Positions 17,433-26,124 are shown, counted from the first letter of the stretch. The stretch is DNA of 64,000 nucleotides from Roseitranquillus sp963776845 (GCA_963776845.1 CAVZOJ010000010.1:21098-85097); one strand, 5' to 3'. Numbers and translations are program-made. Notes: generated by a model from the letters alone, not told the origin.

Positions 17433-18725
17433 ATGGCGCCGCAACCGCCGATCATCGCTGAAATCATCGCCTACCAGAAGCGCGCCACAATGCTCAACGG
17501 TCACGGCCTCGATCCTGTCCGTGCGCGCGAAGCCGCGCGCCAAATGCGCCAGATAGCATCCGCAACCGACCGCGATCCGAACATGACCATCTCCCGGCGC
17601 ATCGCGCGACAGGAATTCGGCGAACCGGTCACGCCGGACCAATGCCCCGTCGAGCACGAAATGATGTTCAACGCCTTTTTCCCGATCTGGCTGAAGATGC
17701 GCGACTCCGGACTGAAGGTCACCGCCTGGCCCGCCTTTGCCACCGCCAGGCTTGGCCAGACCGGCGCCATTGCTTGGCAGGACATCGAGGGAAATTCAGC
17801 GATCCTGTTCAACCCGCTTTCCCTCGAAATGGCGAACTTTCTCGGCAAGACCCTCGGGCCGATCATGCAGGTCATCCAGGAAGAGGAAGACGAACAAACC
17901 ACGCCGCAATCCGAGCGCGACGTCGTCATCTCCCAGGACCAGTCCATGCAGCGCATGGCAGCCGGCCTCATCGAGATCCTCGAGACCGGACGGCCTGGAC
18001 CCGTCGGAGGCGGCCAACTTGACGACGATGCGCGCGCCTTTGAGATCGGCGCGATTGCCGGGTCGATCCTTGCCTTCGTCATTTCCCACGAGATCGCCCA
18101 CATCGTCGGAGAGCACTTCAACCCAATGCGCAAGACGCCCGGAACCGGGCCCGACCTCGACGACATCCTCGAGACCATCATAGTCCCCTACGACAGGATC
18201 GCCCTTGCCGAGACCTGGCGCCTCCAGGAAGAGGAAATCGAAGCCGACCTCCTCGGCATGATGATGGCCATCGCCAGCCAGGGCGTCATCCACGGCGCCG
18301 TCGGCGCGCTTGCCTGGCTCATGATGATGGACATCGTCGAATACACCGTGTCCCAGCTCCGCTTCGAGCGCCGCGCGCTCCGCGTCTCCGCTGACGCAAT
18401 TCGCGCGCACAGCCTTCTTTCCGGGCAGGTCCATCCTCCGCCGATCGTCCGCACGAGATCGGTCTTCGGCATGGTGATCAAGCCGATCCTCACGCCACGA
18501 CCTGATGCATCTCCCGAGCGGAAGAACAATGCGAACCGCATCCGCCGCCGGTTTAAGGTCGTCAGCACCGCCATGGGAATGATGAAGGGCAGCGTCCATC
18601 AAATTCTTTGCAGGCCCGCACCTCCTCGCCTCGCGGCGCTCTGGATGGAGCGGCCGCCAGGCTCTCTCTACCCAACCTGGTCGCCGATCGATCCTAACAT
18701 GCTGACCGGGACCAACACCAACTGA
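17433..18725 (+). CDS. Predicted zinc metalloprotease (HExxH...ExxxD, M48-like)
   Basis: A 430-residue protein with a perfect AGGAGG ribosome-binding site 7 bp before ATG 17433. A hydrophobic segment (IGAIAGSILAFVIS, about 205-218) runs into the zinc-binding motif HEIAH (H219, E220, H223). A downstream EIEADLLGMMM supplies the third ligand Glu270 and a structural Asp272, the pattern of M48-like gluzincins. A second hydrophobic stretch (GAVGALAWLMMMDIVEY, about 287-303) suggests membrane association. The N-terminal 150 residues match nothing I recognise. The gene stands alone between the helicase remnant, the divergent acidic protein and a recombinase, a setting typical of mobile defence or toxin genes. 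Its substrate is unknown. Confidence 0.7.
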   Translation: MAPQPPIIAEIIAYQKRATMLNGHGLDPVRAREAARQMRQIASATDRDPNMTISRRIARQEFGEPVTPDQCPVEHEMMFNAFFPIWLKMRDSGLKVTAWPAFATARLGQTGAIAWQDIEGNSAILFNPLSLEMANFLGKTLGPIMQVIQEEEDEQTTPQSERDVVISQDQSMQRMAAGLIEILETGRPGPVGGGQLDDDARAFEIGAIAGSILAFVISHEIAHIVGEHFNPMRKTPGTGPDLDDILETIIVPYDRIALAETWRLQEEEIEADLLGMMMAIASQGVIHGAVGALAWLMMMDIVEYTVSQLRFERRALRVSADAIRAHSLLSGQVHPPPIVRTRSVFGMVIKPILTPRPDASPERKNNANRIRRRFKVVSTAMGMMKGSVHQILCRPAPPRLAALWMERPPGSLYPTWSPIDPNMLTGTNTN

Positions 18726-18909
18726 CCAGGCGCGCCCGGCATCCATCCAAGGGCCCCCGCATATCCACCAAAGAAAGCAGGCCGTAGCACTGCCGTCCTG
18801 AGGGATAGCGTTTCGGTCAGTCAGCGCAGGAGAAGATTTCCATATCCGGGGCCGACACCCTCCGCGCGGAGCCTGTCGCCGATGCGGTGCGACAGCAGGA
18901 GGCCACCGA

Positions 18910-19722
18910 TCACTCGAGGGTCGATCCAGAGGTCGATATCGTGTTGCGGAGCGTCGAGACGCAGGTTTGGTCGTCTCGTCTAACTGCCATACGAATGGCC
19001 GTTCTCCACGTTGTGACGCAGCGACCGGCACTCGCGTCGAATGCGAGCTTTGGGCCGACTCCGGGCGGAGTCGGCCCGCTTGAAGTCAGAATCTCGATCG
19101 CTTCGGAGATCGCAAGCGCGTCCTCGAGCTCGATCCCGAGGTATCGGACGGTGCTAGCCATCTTGGTGTGCCCGAGCAGCAGTTGCACCGCCCTCAGTTT
19201 GCCGGTCTTCCTGTAGATTTGCGCGGCCTTGGTTCGGCGCATGGAGTGGGTTGCGTAGGCGCTTGGCTCGAGACCAATCGAGACAACCCATTCCTTAAGC
19301 AGACGGCCATACTGGCGCGTGGAGATGTGTGGTCGGTCGTGGAAACGGCCCGGCCAGAGATACTCCGATCCGATCATCGCCGGGCTCTGGATCCATTGAA
19401 GCAGGGAATTTCGCGTGCCCTCGGTCAACTCGAACTGCACAGGTCGCTTGGTCTTGCTCTGGACGATGGAGGCGCGTTCCTTGACGAGCCCGGAGGCGAA
19501 GACGTCGATCACCTTCATCCGGACGAGATCACAGCCCCGGAGCTTGCTGTCGACGGCCATGTTGAAGAGCGCCAGGTCGCGGACGTTGTTCGCAAGCTCC
19601 AGACGCACGCGGACGGCCCAGACGTGCTTCGGCAGGAGCGGTCGCTTTTGCCCTACAATGCGCCCCTTGTTCCATGGTGGCCTCTTTGGGCGGATCACGG
19701 GCAGGTTCGATGAGATAAGCAT
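18910..19722 (-). CDS. Tyrosine-type site-specific recombinase
   Basis: About 270 residues with a complete catalytic set: Arg62 (KLRGCDLV), His159/Arg162 (THSMRRTKA), His185 (LLGHTKMAS) and Tyr194 (VRYLGIE). There is no separate SAM-like arm-binding domain, so it belongs to the short phage-type integrases common on alphaproteobacterial plasmids and islands. The start at 19722 is favoured by a GGAGA site 7 bp upstream and by the family-like N-terminus MLISSNLPVIRPKRPPWNKG. Residues after about 210 do not resemble the family, so the 3' end may be altered. It is divergent from hipBA and probably tied to mobility of this segment. 18726-18909 holds no gene that I can see. Confidence 0.85.
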   Translation of the reverse strand: MLISSNLPVIRPKRPPWNKGRIVGQKRPLLPKHVWAVRVRLELANNVRDLALFNMAVDSKLRGCDLVRMKVIDVFASGLVKERASIVQSKTKRPVQFELTEGTRNSLLQWIQSPAMIGSEYLWPGRFHDRPHISTRQYGRLLKEWVVSIGLEPSAYATHSMRRTKAAQIYRKTGKLRAVQLLLGHTKMASTVRYLGIELEDALAISEAIEILTSSGPTPPGVGPKLAFDASAGRCVTTWRTAIRMAVRRDDQTCVSTLRNTISTSGSTLE

Positions 19723-19799
19723 GGCAGGTTCTCCAGCCTTCCCACCCATCCGCACCGTCGGCGCGGCGCCGACAAGATTGGCAATATCACCCCAGGTGA

Positions 19800-19917
19800 T
19801 GAGACGATATTGTCCCACCTCGGACGCGTCACCTCATTTCGGGAGAAAATGCGACGAGTGCGTCCCATTCTCTTGACCCAAGCCATGGAACCAGATAAAT
19901 GAGACAAATTCGTCTCA
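19800..19917 (+). promoter_or_regulatory. hipBA promoter with three phased operator dyads
   Basis: Three 18-bp dyads of the form TGNGAC-N6-GTCYCA start at 19800, 19850 and 19900, exactly 50 bp apart: TGAGAC...GTCCCA, TGCGAC...GTCCCA and TGAGAC...GTCTCA (the last a perfect 6-bp inverted repeat). A promoter-like pair, TTGACC (19873-19878) and ATAAAT (19895-19900), lies between the second and third sites, so bound repressor would cover the -10 region. HipB-type antitoxins repress their own operons through repeated dyads; assignment to this HipB is inference from position. Confidence 0.6.
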
Positions 19918-19935
19918 GCGTTGAGGTCCAAGGCC

Positions 19936-20160
19936 GTGCAAAGTCAGACTAACGTCCAGACCGCGGCCGACTTCGGTGGCGAGATCCGGCGGCACCGCAA
20001 GGCAGCCGGGCTGACGCAGGAAGACCTCGCTATCGCCGCCGGGACCACCCGCAGACTGATCTCCGCGCTGGAGAACGCCGACCGCGCGGTATCGCTGTCC
20101 ATCGCCTTGACCGCGGCGAGCGAACTGGGGCTGGACCTCCGTCTCGAGCCTCGCCCATGA
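19936..20160 (+). CDS. hipB: HipB-like antitoxin (HTH, Xre family)
   Basis: A 74-residue helix-turn-helix protein (GEIRRHRKAAGLTQEDLAIA, AGTTRRLISALENADRAVSL) of the HipB/Xre type. GTG 19936 was chosen because GAGG at 19923-19926 lies 9 bp upstream; an upstream TTG at 19921 is the alternative. Its stop overlaps the hipA start (ATGA), the classic toxin-antitoxin arrangement. It should bind both HipA and the dyads upstream. Confidence 0.85.
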   Translation: MQSQTNVQTAADFGGEIRRHRKAAGLTQEDLAIAAGTTRRLISALENADRAVSLSIALTAASELGLDLRLEPRP

Positions 20161-21485
20161 CCCGCGAGATCGACGTTTTCCTCGAGGGTCACGACGGGCC
20201 GATCGGCCGTCTGACCGGCGATGATCATGGCGCCCTAAGCTTCCGCTATGATCCCGACGGGACACGTTCGATATCGCTCGCCCTGCCGCGAGAACGGGAG
20301 GTCTTCGACGACGCACCGACCCGGACGTTCTTCGACAACCTGCTGCAGGAGAATGCGTCGCTCGACGACGTCATGGCGCGGCATGGCGTCGATCGAAGCG
20401 ACATCGCGGGCCTTCTCTACCATCTGGGCCGGGACTGCCCGGGCGCGATCTCCTGCGTGCCCGTGGGTGAGCCGCCGGGCAACGTCCCGGGCGCTCTCGA
20501 TCGTGACTACGATCTGCTCCCGGAAGACCGCCTCGCCGAGATCATGCGGTCCCTGCGCGACCGGCAGAGGCTGCCTGCAGACACCCGCGATCCATCTCCC
20601 CTTGCCGGTGTGCAGGGCAAGATTGCAGTCGCTCGACTTGCGGATGGCCGGTTTGCTTTTCCGCGTCACAACTCCGGCGTGCCGACAACCCACATCATCA
20701 AGGTTCCCCGCCGCGGTGAGGAGGCGCTGATCGATCAGGAGTTCAGCCTGATGCAGATCGCCCGGGAGGCCCATGGCGGAGCGGTCGCGGACGTCGAGCC
20801 ACTCGATATCGTCGATGTCCGTGGTCTTCTCATCCGCCGCTTTGACCGTGAGGTCGCGAACGAAGTCGTCCGGCGCATCCACCAGGAAGATTTCTGCCAG
20901 GCCATGGGGCTACCCCGTCGGCTCAAGTATGAACGCGATGGCAGCGCTGACCGCGCTTTCACCGCCGCCGGCGTAGGGACGATCCTCGGCCGGACCAGGC
21001 TTCCAGCCGTAGCGCGGCGCGACTTCTTCACGATGACGATCCTGAACCTCGCCCTCGGCAACACGGACAATCACGGCAAGAACCATGCGCTGCTCTATAC
21101 CGGCGAGACCCCCGAACTCGCGCCGCTCTATGACGTGGTTCCGGTACTTCTCGACCGAAACGTAAACCACGACTTCTCATTCCGGATCGGCCGCGCCACG
21201 CGCACGGAGCAACTCGAACCCTCCGATCTTGTCGCATTCGCGCACGACATCGGGATACGCGCCCGAGGCACTTCCGCGGAACGCCGGCTGCGCCAGGATG
21301 TAGCCAAGGTCGTCACCGCGGTGACCACTCAGATTTCAGCGCTGCGCGGCCCGAGGCTGAAGCTCCTCGCAGACATGCTTGCACACCAGGCCCGCACCCT
21401 GTCCGAAACCTTCAGGCTCAACATCGACGTGCCGAAGCGCGACGCATTCCTGACCGGTGGGGGAGGTTCTCTTCTGTCAAGCTGA
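20157..21485 (+). CDS. hipA: HipA-family toxin kinase
   Basis: A 442-residue HipA-like serine/threonine kinase. The N-terminal subdomain (about 1-110) is followed by the conserved loop PSPLAGVQGKIA (146-157). The catalytic loop is LGNTDNHGKNH (N302, D304, H306, K308) and the metal-binding Asp is in LAPLYDVVP (D326). Known HipA proteins phosphorylate aminoacyl-tRNA synthetases such as GltX and cause dormancy. At the position of the autophosphorylated Ser (Ser150 in the E. coli protein, in SVAGAQ) this protein has Pro148, with Ser147 one residue before, so self-inactivation may differ. It is coupled to hipB by ATGA. No further gene is credible before 22188. Confidence 0.9.
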   Translation: MTREIDVFLEGHDGPIGRLTGDDHGALSFRYDPDGTRSISLALPREREVFDDAPTRTFFDNLLQENASLDDVMARHGVDRSDIAGLLYHLGRDCPGAISCVPVGEPPGNVPGALDRDYDLLPEDRLAEIMRSLRDRQRLPADTRDPSPLAGVQGKIAVARLADGRFAFPRHNSGVPTTHIIKVPRRGEEALIDQEFSLMQIAREAHGGAVADVEPLDIVDVRGLLIRRFDREVANEVVRRIHQEDFCQAMGLPRRLKYERDGSADRAFTAAGVGTILGRTRLPAVARRDFFTMTILNLALGNTDNHGKNHALLYTGETPELAPLYDVVPVLLDRNVNHDFSFRIGRATRTEQLEPSDLVAFAHDIGIRARGTSAERRLRQDVAKVVTAVTTQISALRGPRLKLLADMLAHQARTLSETFRLNIDVPKRDAFLTGGGGSLLSS

Positions 21486-22187
21486 GTTCGGGCTGTACCT
21501 CGGACCAAGCGTCTTGCTGCTGCGGGCATCAAAGGCCGCAGTCCACGCGGCAGCGCGGCGGACGATGCAGCAGCGGAAGGTCGGCTCCGGGCCGTCATTG
21601 CTCACCGTTACGACCGACGGTCTGGGCGGACAGCAGACCTTCTCTGTTGTCGCTCGGATTAGTGTGGCCGTCGCCGAAGCGCCGAAGCCGCCATTCACCC
21701 GCTTGAGAGGGCCGAGATGGTCGTTCGACATTTTGCAGGACGGACAATAGGGATCTTGTGCGGCGCCCATACGATGGGAAAGCGTGGAAAGGTGCCAAGC
21801 CCAGGGCCCTGCAATGAACCAGCCGAGCGACAGTCGGCGGTTTGTGAGACCGCCGTCAAACCGACGGCGACCCTTCGCCCCTTCCACCGACATCCGACGC
21901 ATCGCTATTAGGCCAGTCCGAAGCAGCAAGAGCAGCGCTCCTTTGGCGTCAAAAACACGATCGGGGGTCACAACTCGGGACGCGTACGGTCTTGACAGCG
22001 AGTGGTTGACCACGTCGCCACGCCGGGCATGTGGGCCAGCGACCGCTTCATCTCGGATCGTCACCCACGACATCGACGAAAGAGAGCTCACCGCTCGAGC
22101 CGACGGATCATCCCGCGGGAGCACCTCTCGCTGGTGATTGGCCGCCTAGGTGACGCCCGATTCCGAATGCCCGTGGAGAAAGCCGCT
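21486..22187. other. Non-coding stretch, possibly repeat-derived
   Basis: About 700 bp with no convincing gene on either strand. It contains short blocks of the form GGAAGGTCGGCTCCGGGCC and GCCGAAGCCGCCATTC, the style of dispersed intergenic repeats seen in alphaproteobacterial genomes. This resemblance is from memory and unproven. Confidence 0.3.
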
Positions 22188-23360
22188 TTACCGCGAACAG
22201 TCAGATTCAGTTCGATCGCGGCCGAGGGTGTCCAAGACGTCTGTCTGGTGCTCGAAACCTTCGATTGGCGCGATCGCGATGACTGCGTTTGAGGTGGCGA
22301 GCAGGACCGGCTGACGGAGCTGCCCGTTCCAGTCCCGAAACGAGCCGCGAACACCCTTGTAGAGATCGATCGTGAGTTCGGGCGACCTGAGAGCCGCCTG
22401 TACCGGCGCAGGGTTCGCCGATCCGGTCTGCGCAACGGCTTCGACGACGGCACGGACGGCGGCCCAGCCCGCCCAGTCATCTGACGTCATGTCGCGCCCG
22501 GCAAGCCTGCGGAATTTTTGGTTCAACTGCGGGGCGCCGTAGCGTTCGAGCGTCCAGTGCCAAGCCACGGCGCGAAGTCCCTCGGACCCTACGACGGGCC
22601 GGGGGGTGTAGGTTGCGAATGGGACATACCGTCCGAACTCACCCTCGGCGTCGACGAGCCAAAGGACATCGTAGCGTGCCCCGCCTGTCAGCAGCCGGAT
22701 ATTGCTGCGGTCGCGCCGACGCGGATCGTTGGACAGCTCGAAGACGCGCTCCGCGACGACGTCGAGACCGACCTTCAAGGCCGCCCGCCGCGCCTCCGCG
22801 GCCAGCGACACATCCAGCGGCGTATCTCCTGTCAGCAGGAGGATTTTATCCCAGCCCTGCGACCTCAGATATTGCGCCAACGCCTCGGCGAGCATGGCGT
22901 CGGAGGGCGGCGTGTGCAGGAGCGCCGGGGCGCAGCCCGCGCCGCGCCAATGGCCCGTGCCGTCGCGGATGTTGATCAGGAGCCCGTCTTGCCCCTCGGC
23001 GGCGAGAGCAGGACCGAGAAGGTCCGCCGGCAGGTCGAGCAGGACCGCAAGGGCGGCTTGCTTCGCGGCGCGGATTGCGGAAGCCGCCGGCTCGTCGGGC
23101 GCCAGCAGAACCTCCTCCAGAACGACCTCTATCCCGAGAGCTCGCCCGAGGACGCGGGACTCCCGTACGCCGAGGCGCAGCCCGTCGACAGGGCGATGCC
23201 GGTCCTTGAGGCTGAGCCCGGTGTACACGCGCTGTGGCTCGTAGCGGGGGTCACCCTCGACGCCGATGTAGACGAGGCGCGCCAGGTCGCTCGCGGACGC
23301 CGCGCTCACCAGGATCAGCAGCGCGACAAGGCCTCTAACGATCGTCGAGCAGAACGTCAT
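22188..23360 (-). CDS. PQQ-cluster ABC transporter substrate-binding protein
   Basis: A 390-residue periplasmic protein with a signal peptide (MTFCSTIVRGLVALLILVSA). It belongs to the branched-amino-acid-type binding proteins found next to PQQ alcohol dehydrogenases. The sequence shows the two-lobed pattern (GLRLGVRESRVLGRALGIEV early; VVEAVAQTGSANPAPVQAAL late) and the typical C-terminus NVLDTLG-like VLDTLGRD. It overlaps the upstream beta-propeller gene by 26 bp. No ABC ATPase or permease is adjacent, so it may act as a sensor or chaperone rather than in transport, or use subunits encoded elsewhere. ATG 23360 was chosen as the first Met of a proper signal peptide. Confidence 0.82.
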   Translation of the reverse strand: MTFCSTIVRGLVALLILVSAASASDLARLVYIGVEGDPRYEPQRVYTGLSLKDRHRPVDGLRLGVRESRVLGRALGIEVVLEEVLLAPDEPAASAIRAAKQAALAVLLDLPADLLGPALAAEGQDGLLINIRDGTGHWRGAGCAPALLHTPPSDAMLAEALAQYLRSQGWDKILLLTGDTPLDVSLAAEARRAALKVGLDVVAERVFELSNDPRRRDRSNIRLLTGGARYDVLWLVDAEGEFGRYVPFATYTPRPVVGSEGLRAVAWHWTLERYGAPQLNQKFRRLAGRDMTSDDWAGWAAVRAVVEAVAQTGSANPAPVQAALRSPELTIDLYKGVRGSFRDWNGQLRQPVLLATSNAVIAIAPIEGFEHQTDVLDTLGRDRTESDCSR

Positions 23361-24315
23361 AGGGCACCCTGCCAACCGGCACCGAGGTGATCGGCTCGAG
23401 CCGCGCTGTATCGATGATTGTCACGTCGTCGGAGAGGCCGTTCGCGACGTACAGGAGTGACTCGTCGGCGTTGAGCGCCACGCCCCAGGCGCGCTTGCCG
23501 ACGAGGATGTAGTCTATGACCCTGCGCGTCGGGACGTCGACCACGGCAACGTGGTTGGCCCGGCCGAGCGCGACGTAGGCGCGGCTGCCGTCCGCCGTAA
23601 TCACGAGGTCCACCGGCGTCACCTGCTCTGGCCGGAAACCGGTCGGCAGGAACTGGATATCGGCCACGACCTCCAATGTCTCGACGTCGATGATATTGAC
23701 GATTCCGGCGAGTTCGGCGGAAACCCACAGCTCACGGGCGTCGGGTGTCAGCGCAAAGCGGCGCGGGCGCGTGTCGACGATGATATCGGCAATGACCTCA
23801 TCGGCGTCGAGATCGATGACGTGGACGAGATTGGCCGCCTCGGACGCGACGAAGACGAGCCGTCCATCGGGCGTTACCTGAACGCCCTCCGGCTCCTCCC
23901 CGGTCAGATATTCGGCCAGGAACTCCCCCGTCGTGACGTCGTAGACGGAGGCTACCGCGTCCTCCTCGTTCGACACGATCAGGCGACGGCCGTCGGGGTG
24001 GAGGTCGAAGGTCTCGGGCGCCGGCACGCCGCGGATGCGGCTTACGAGCTCGAAGCTATCGGTGTCGTAGATCGCGATCGTGTCGTCGTCGGCGCAGCCC
24101 ACGTAGAACTGGCTGCGGTCGGCGCTGAAATGCACGCCGCGGGGCCGGGCGCAGGTCTCCACGGTTCGGACCACCTCGAAGTCGGGCGAGATGATCGACA
24201 GGGTGTCGCCCCGCTCGTTTGGGACAATGGCGAGTCCGGATTGCGCCGCGGCACAGGCGGGCGAAAAAGCGACCGCCAGCGAAACCAGCAGCGGTTCAAG
24301 AAAAATGAGCCGCAT
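23335..24315 (-). CDS. PQQ-cluster YVTN beta-propeller protein
   Basis: A 326-residue secreted protein. After a signal peptide (MRLIFLEPLLVSLAVAFSPA) come repeated blade units such as DTLSIISPDFEVVRTVETC, DTIAIYDTDSFELVSRI and HVIDLDADEVIADIIVD, the YVTN/NHL-like seven-bladed propeller of PQQ-catabolism clusters. Such proteins are thought to assist the periplasmic quinoprotein or its ligand; the role is unproven. ATG 24315 is taken because it gives a clean signal sequence; upstream in-frame codons overlap the divergent promoter. It is divergent from the alcohol dehydrogenase (85 bp apart) and overlaps the following binding-protein gene, so all three are probably co-regulated. Confidence 0.85.
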   Translation of the reverse strand: MRLIFLEPLLVSLAVAFSPACAAAQSGLAIVPNERGDTLSIISPDFEVVRTVETCARPRGVHFSADRSQFYVGCADDDTIAIYDTDSFELVSRIRGVPAPETFDLHPDGRRLIVSNEEDAVASVYDVTTGEFLAEYLTGEEPEGVQVTPDGRLVFVASEAANLVHVIDLDADEVIADIIVDTRPRRFALTPDARELWVSAELAGIVNIIDVETLEVVADIQFLPTGFRPEQVTPVDLVITADGSRAYVALGRANHVAVVDVPTRRVIDYILVGKRAWGVALNADESLLYVANGLSDDVTIIDTARLEPITSVPVGRVPYDVLLDDR

Positions 24316-24359
24316 CAGAAATCTACCCAGACGACCCGGTTTCCTGTACGTTAACTGAA

Positions 24360-24376
24360 ATTGATTTCGAAGCAAT
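24360..24376. promoter_or_regulatory. Imperfect palindrome in the divergent alcohol-dehydrogenase promoter
   Basis: The 17-bp sequence ATTGATTTCGAAGCAAT is centred on TTCGAA with ATTG/CAAT ends. It sits between the two divergent start codons and is a candidate operator. The regulator is unknown; none is encoded in the cluster. Confidence 0.35.
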
Positions 24377-24400
24377 CGATAGACCGGGGAGGGAGACCCA

Positions 24401-26101
24401 ATGAGGACCGGAATGTTAAGCGCCGCCAGCGCGGCTGCCTTTTTGCTGGTTGTTGGACAGGCCAACGCCCAAGAGGAGACGTCGACGGGAACGCTCTACG
24501 GCGACCTGCAGGACGTGACCCAGAGCATGCTCGAAAGGGCTGCGGGCGACGGGAACAACTTCCTTCACCCCAATGCGAACTACGAACAGACGCGGTACTA
24601 TCCGGCGAGCCAGATCAACACCGGGAACGTCAGAAACCTGCGCCCAGCATGGATCTTTCAGACCGAAGTGGTCGACACGATGGAGACCTCGCCGATCGTG
24701 GTCAACGGGATCATGTACGTGACGACGGCATTCAATCATGTCTATGCCCTCGACGCCCGGACGGGCCAGCAGATTTGGCACCACAAGCACGCGATGGGGC
24801 CGGTGACGACTTATTGCTGCGGGCCGAACAATCGCGGTGTGGCGGTGTCCGGCGACAAGGTCTTCATGGGCACGCTCGACGCCAAGCTCGTGGCGCTTGA
24901 CGCCAAGACTGGGCGGCAGCTCTGGGAGGCGCAGATCGCCGAGCCCGAGCTCGGATATTCCGAGACGATGGCGCCCACCGTCGTCGAGAACATGGTTCTG
25001 ATCGGCACGAACGGTGGCGAGTACGGCATCCGCGGCTTCGTCAAGGCATTCGACATCGAGAGCGGCGAGGAGATCTGGACGTTCCACACCGTCCCGGAGG
25101 ATTCGGTTGGCGTCTGGGCAACGCACGACGCCACAGGCCGCGACATGCACCGCGACATCGAGGCCGAAAAGGCTGCGCTCGAGGAGATGGGCGACCCCTA
25201 CGAGACCCTCGGCGGCGGCGTCTGGCAGAACCCGGCGGTCGATCTCGAGACGCGGCGGGTGTATTTCGTCGTGGGCAACCCGTCGCCTGACCTCGACGGC
25301 TCGCTCAGGCCGGGCGACAACCTCTATACCGACAGCCTCGTCGCGGTGGACCTCGATACCGGCGAATACATCTGCCACCTGCAGTACATCGCCCACGACG
25401 TCTGGGACCTCGACGCCGTCTCGCCGCCGATCATCACGACGGTAGCCGACGAGACCGGCAGCGACGTCAAAGGCATCCTCCACGCCGGCAAGACCGGGCA
25501 CGTCTACGTCCACGACGCCGAGGACTGCTCGCTGATCCGCTTCTCCGAGGCGATGGTGCCGCAGGAGGACATGTGGACCCTGCCGACCGAGGATGGCGCG
25601 CGGATGCTGCCCGGCGCCAACGGCGGCGTCGAGTGGTCGCCGATGGCGATCAACCCGGACGAGCGGCTTACCTACGCGATCAACCTTCACCAGCCGATGA
25701 CCTACACCGTGCGCTCAACGCCCTACCCGGAGGGCAAGCTCTGGCTGGGCGGCTCGTTCGACGTCATTCCGGAGGAGGAGCAGTGGGGCAACGTCACGGC
25801 GGTCGAGTATGACACCGGCGACATTCGCTGGCAGGTTCGTACCGAGCAGCCGATGATCGGCGGCGTCCTCGCCACGGCCGGGGGCCTGGTCTTCACCGGC
25901 GAAGGTAACGGCCTCTTCAAGGCCTTTGACAGCAGCAATGGCTCGGAGCTGTGGCGCTTCCAGGCCGGCGCCGGCGTCAACGCGCCGCCGTCGTCCTACA
26001 CCGTCGACGGGCAGCAATACGTCGTCGTCGCGGCCGGAGGTAATGCGCAGCTGAACTACAAGCGCGGCAACAACATCATCGCCTTCACGCTTGCGGACTG
26101 A
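24401..26101 (+). CDS. PQQ-dependent alcohol dehydrogenase, predicted lanthanide type
   Basis: A 566-residue periplasmic quinoprotein with a signal peptide ending ANAQ (residue 24). It shows the vicinal disulfide C139-C140 (TTYCCGPNNRG), metal/PQQ ligands E207 (GGEYGIRG) and N293 (VVGNPSP), and catalytic Asp336 in HDVWDLD. The residue two places after the catalytic Asp is Asp338. An acidic residue there characterises lanthanide-dependent XoxF/PedH-type enzymes, whereas calcium methanol dehydrogenase MxaF has Ala. Tryptophan-docking repeats (for example GRQLW, GEEIW, GSELW) mark the eight-bladed propeller. A GGGAGGGAG ribosome-binding site precedes the ATG. It oxidises an alcohol, transferring electrons to the cytochrome c encoded next. 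Confidence 0.92.
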   Translation: MRTGMLSAASAAAFLLVVGQANAQEETSTGTLYGDLQDVTQSMLERAAGDGNNFLHPNANYEQTRYYPASQINTGNVRNLRPAWIFQTEVVDTMETSPIVVNGIMYVTTAFNHVYALDARTGQQIWHHKHAMGPVTTYCCGPNNRGVAVSGDKVFMGTLDAKLVALDAKTGRQLWEAQIAEPELGYSETMAPTVVENMVLIGTNGGEYGIRGFVKAFDIESGEEIWTFHTVPEDSVGVWATHDATGRDMHRDIEAEKAALEEMGDPYETLGGGVWQNPAVDLETRRVYFVVGNPSPDLDGSLRPGDNLYTDSLVAVDLDTGEYICHLQYIAHDVWDLDAVSPPIITTVADETGSDVKGILHAGKTGHVYVHDAEDCSLIRFSEAMVPQEDMWTLPTEDGARMLPGANGGVEWSPMAINPDERLTYAINLHQPMTYTVRSTPYPEGKLWLGGSFDVIPEEEQWGNVTAVEYDTGDIRWQVRTEQPMIGGVLATAGGLVFTGEGNGLFKAFDSSNGSELWRFQAGAGVNAPPSSYTVDGQQYVVVAAGGNAQLNYKRGNNIIAFTLAD

Positions 26102-26124
26102 GCCAATGTGACCTTCAGTCGGAG

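Noticed and set aside
17433..18725. Assignment of the metalloprotease as the phage-exclusion protein Lit
   Set aside because: Both have HExxH, but the surrounding residues and the downstream ExxxD pattern fit M48-like enzymes better, and nothing in the sequence points to an EF-Tu substrate.
19800..19917. CRISPR-like array because of the regular 50-bp spacing
   Set aside because: Only three degenerate 18-bp dyads are present, each an operator-type inverted repeat in a promoter; there are no cas genes and no repeat-spacer identity.
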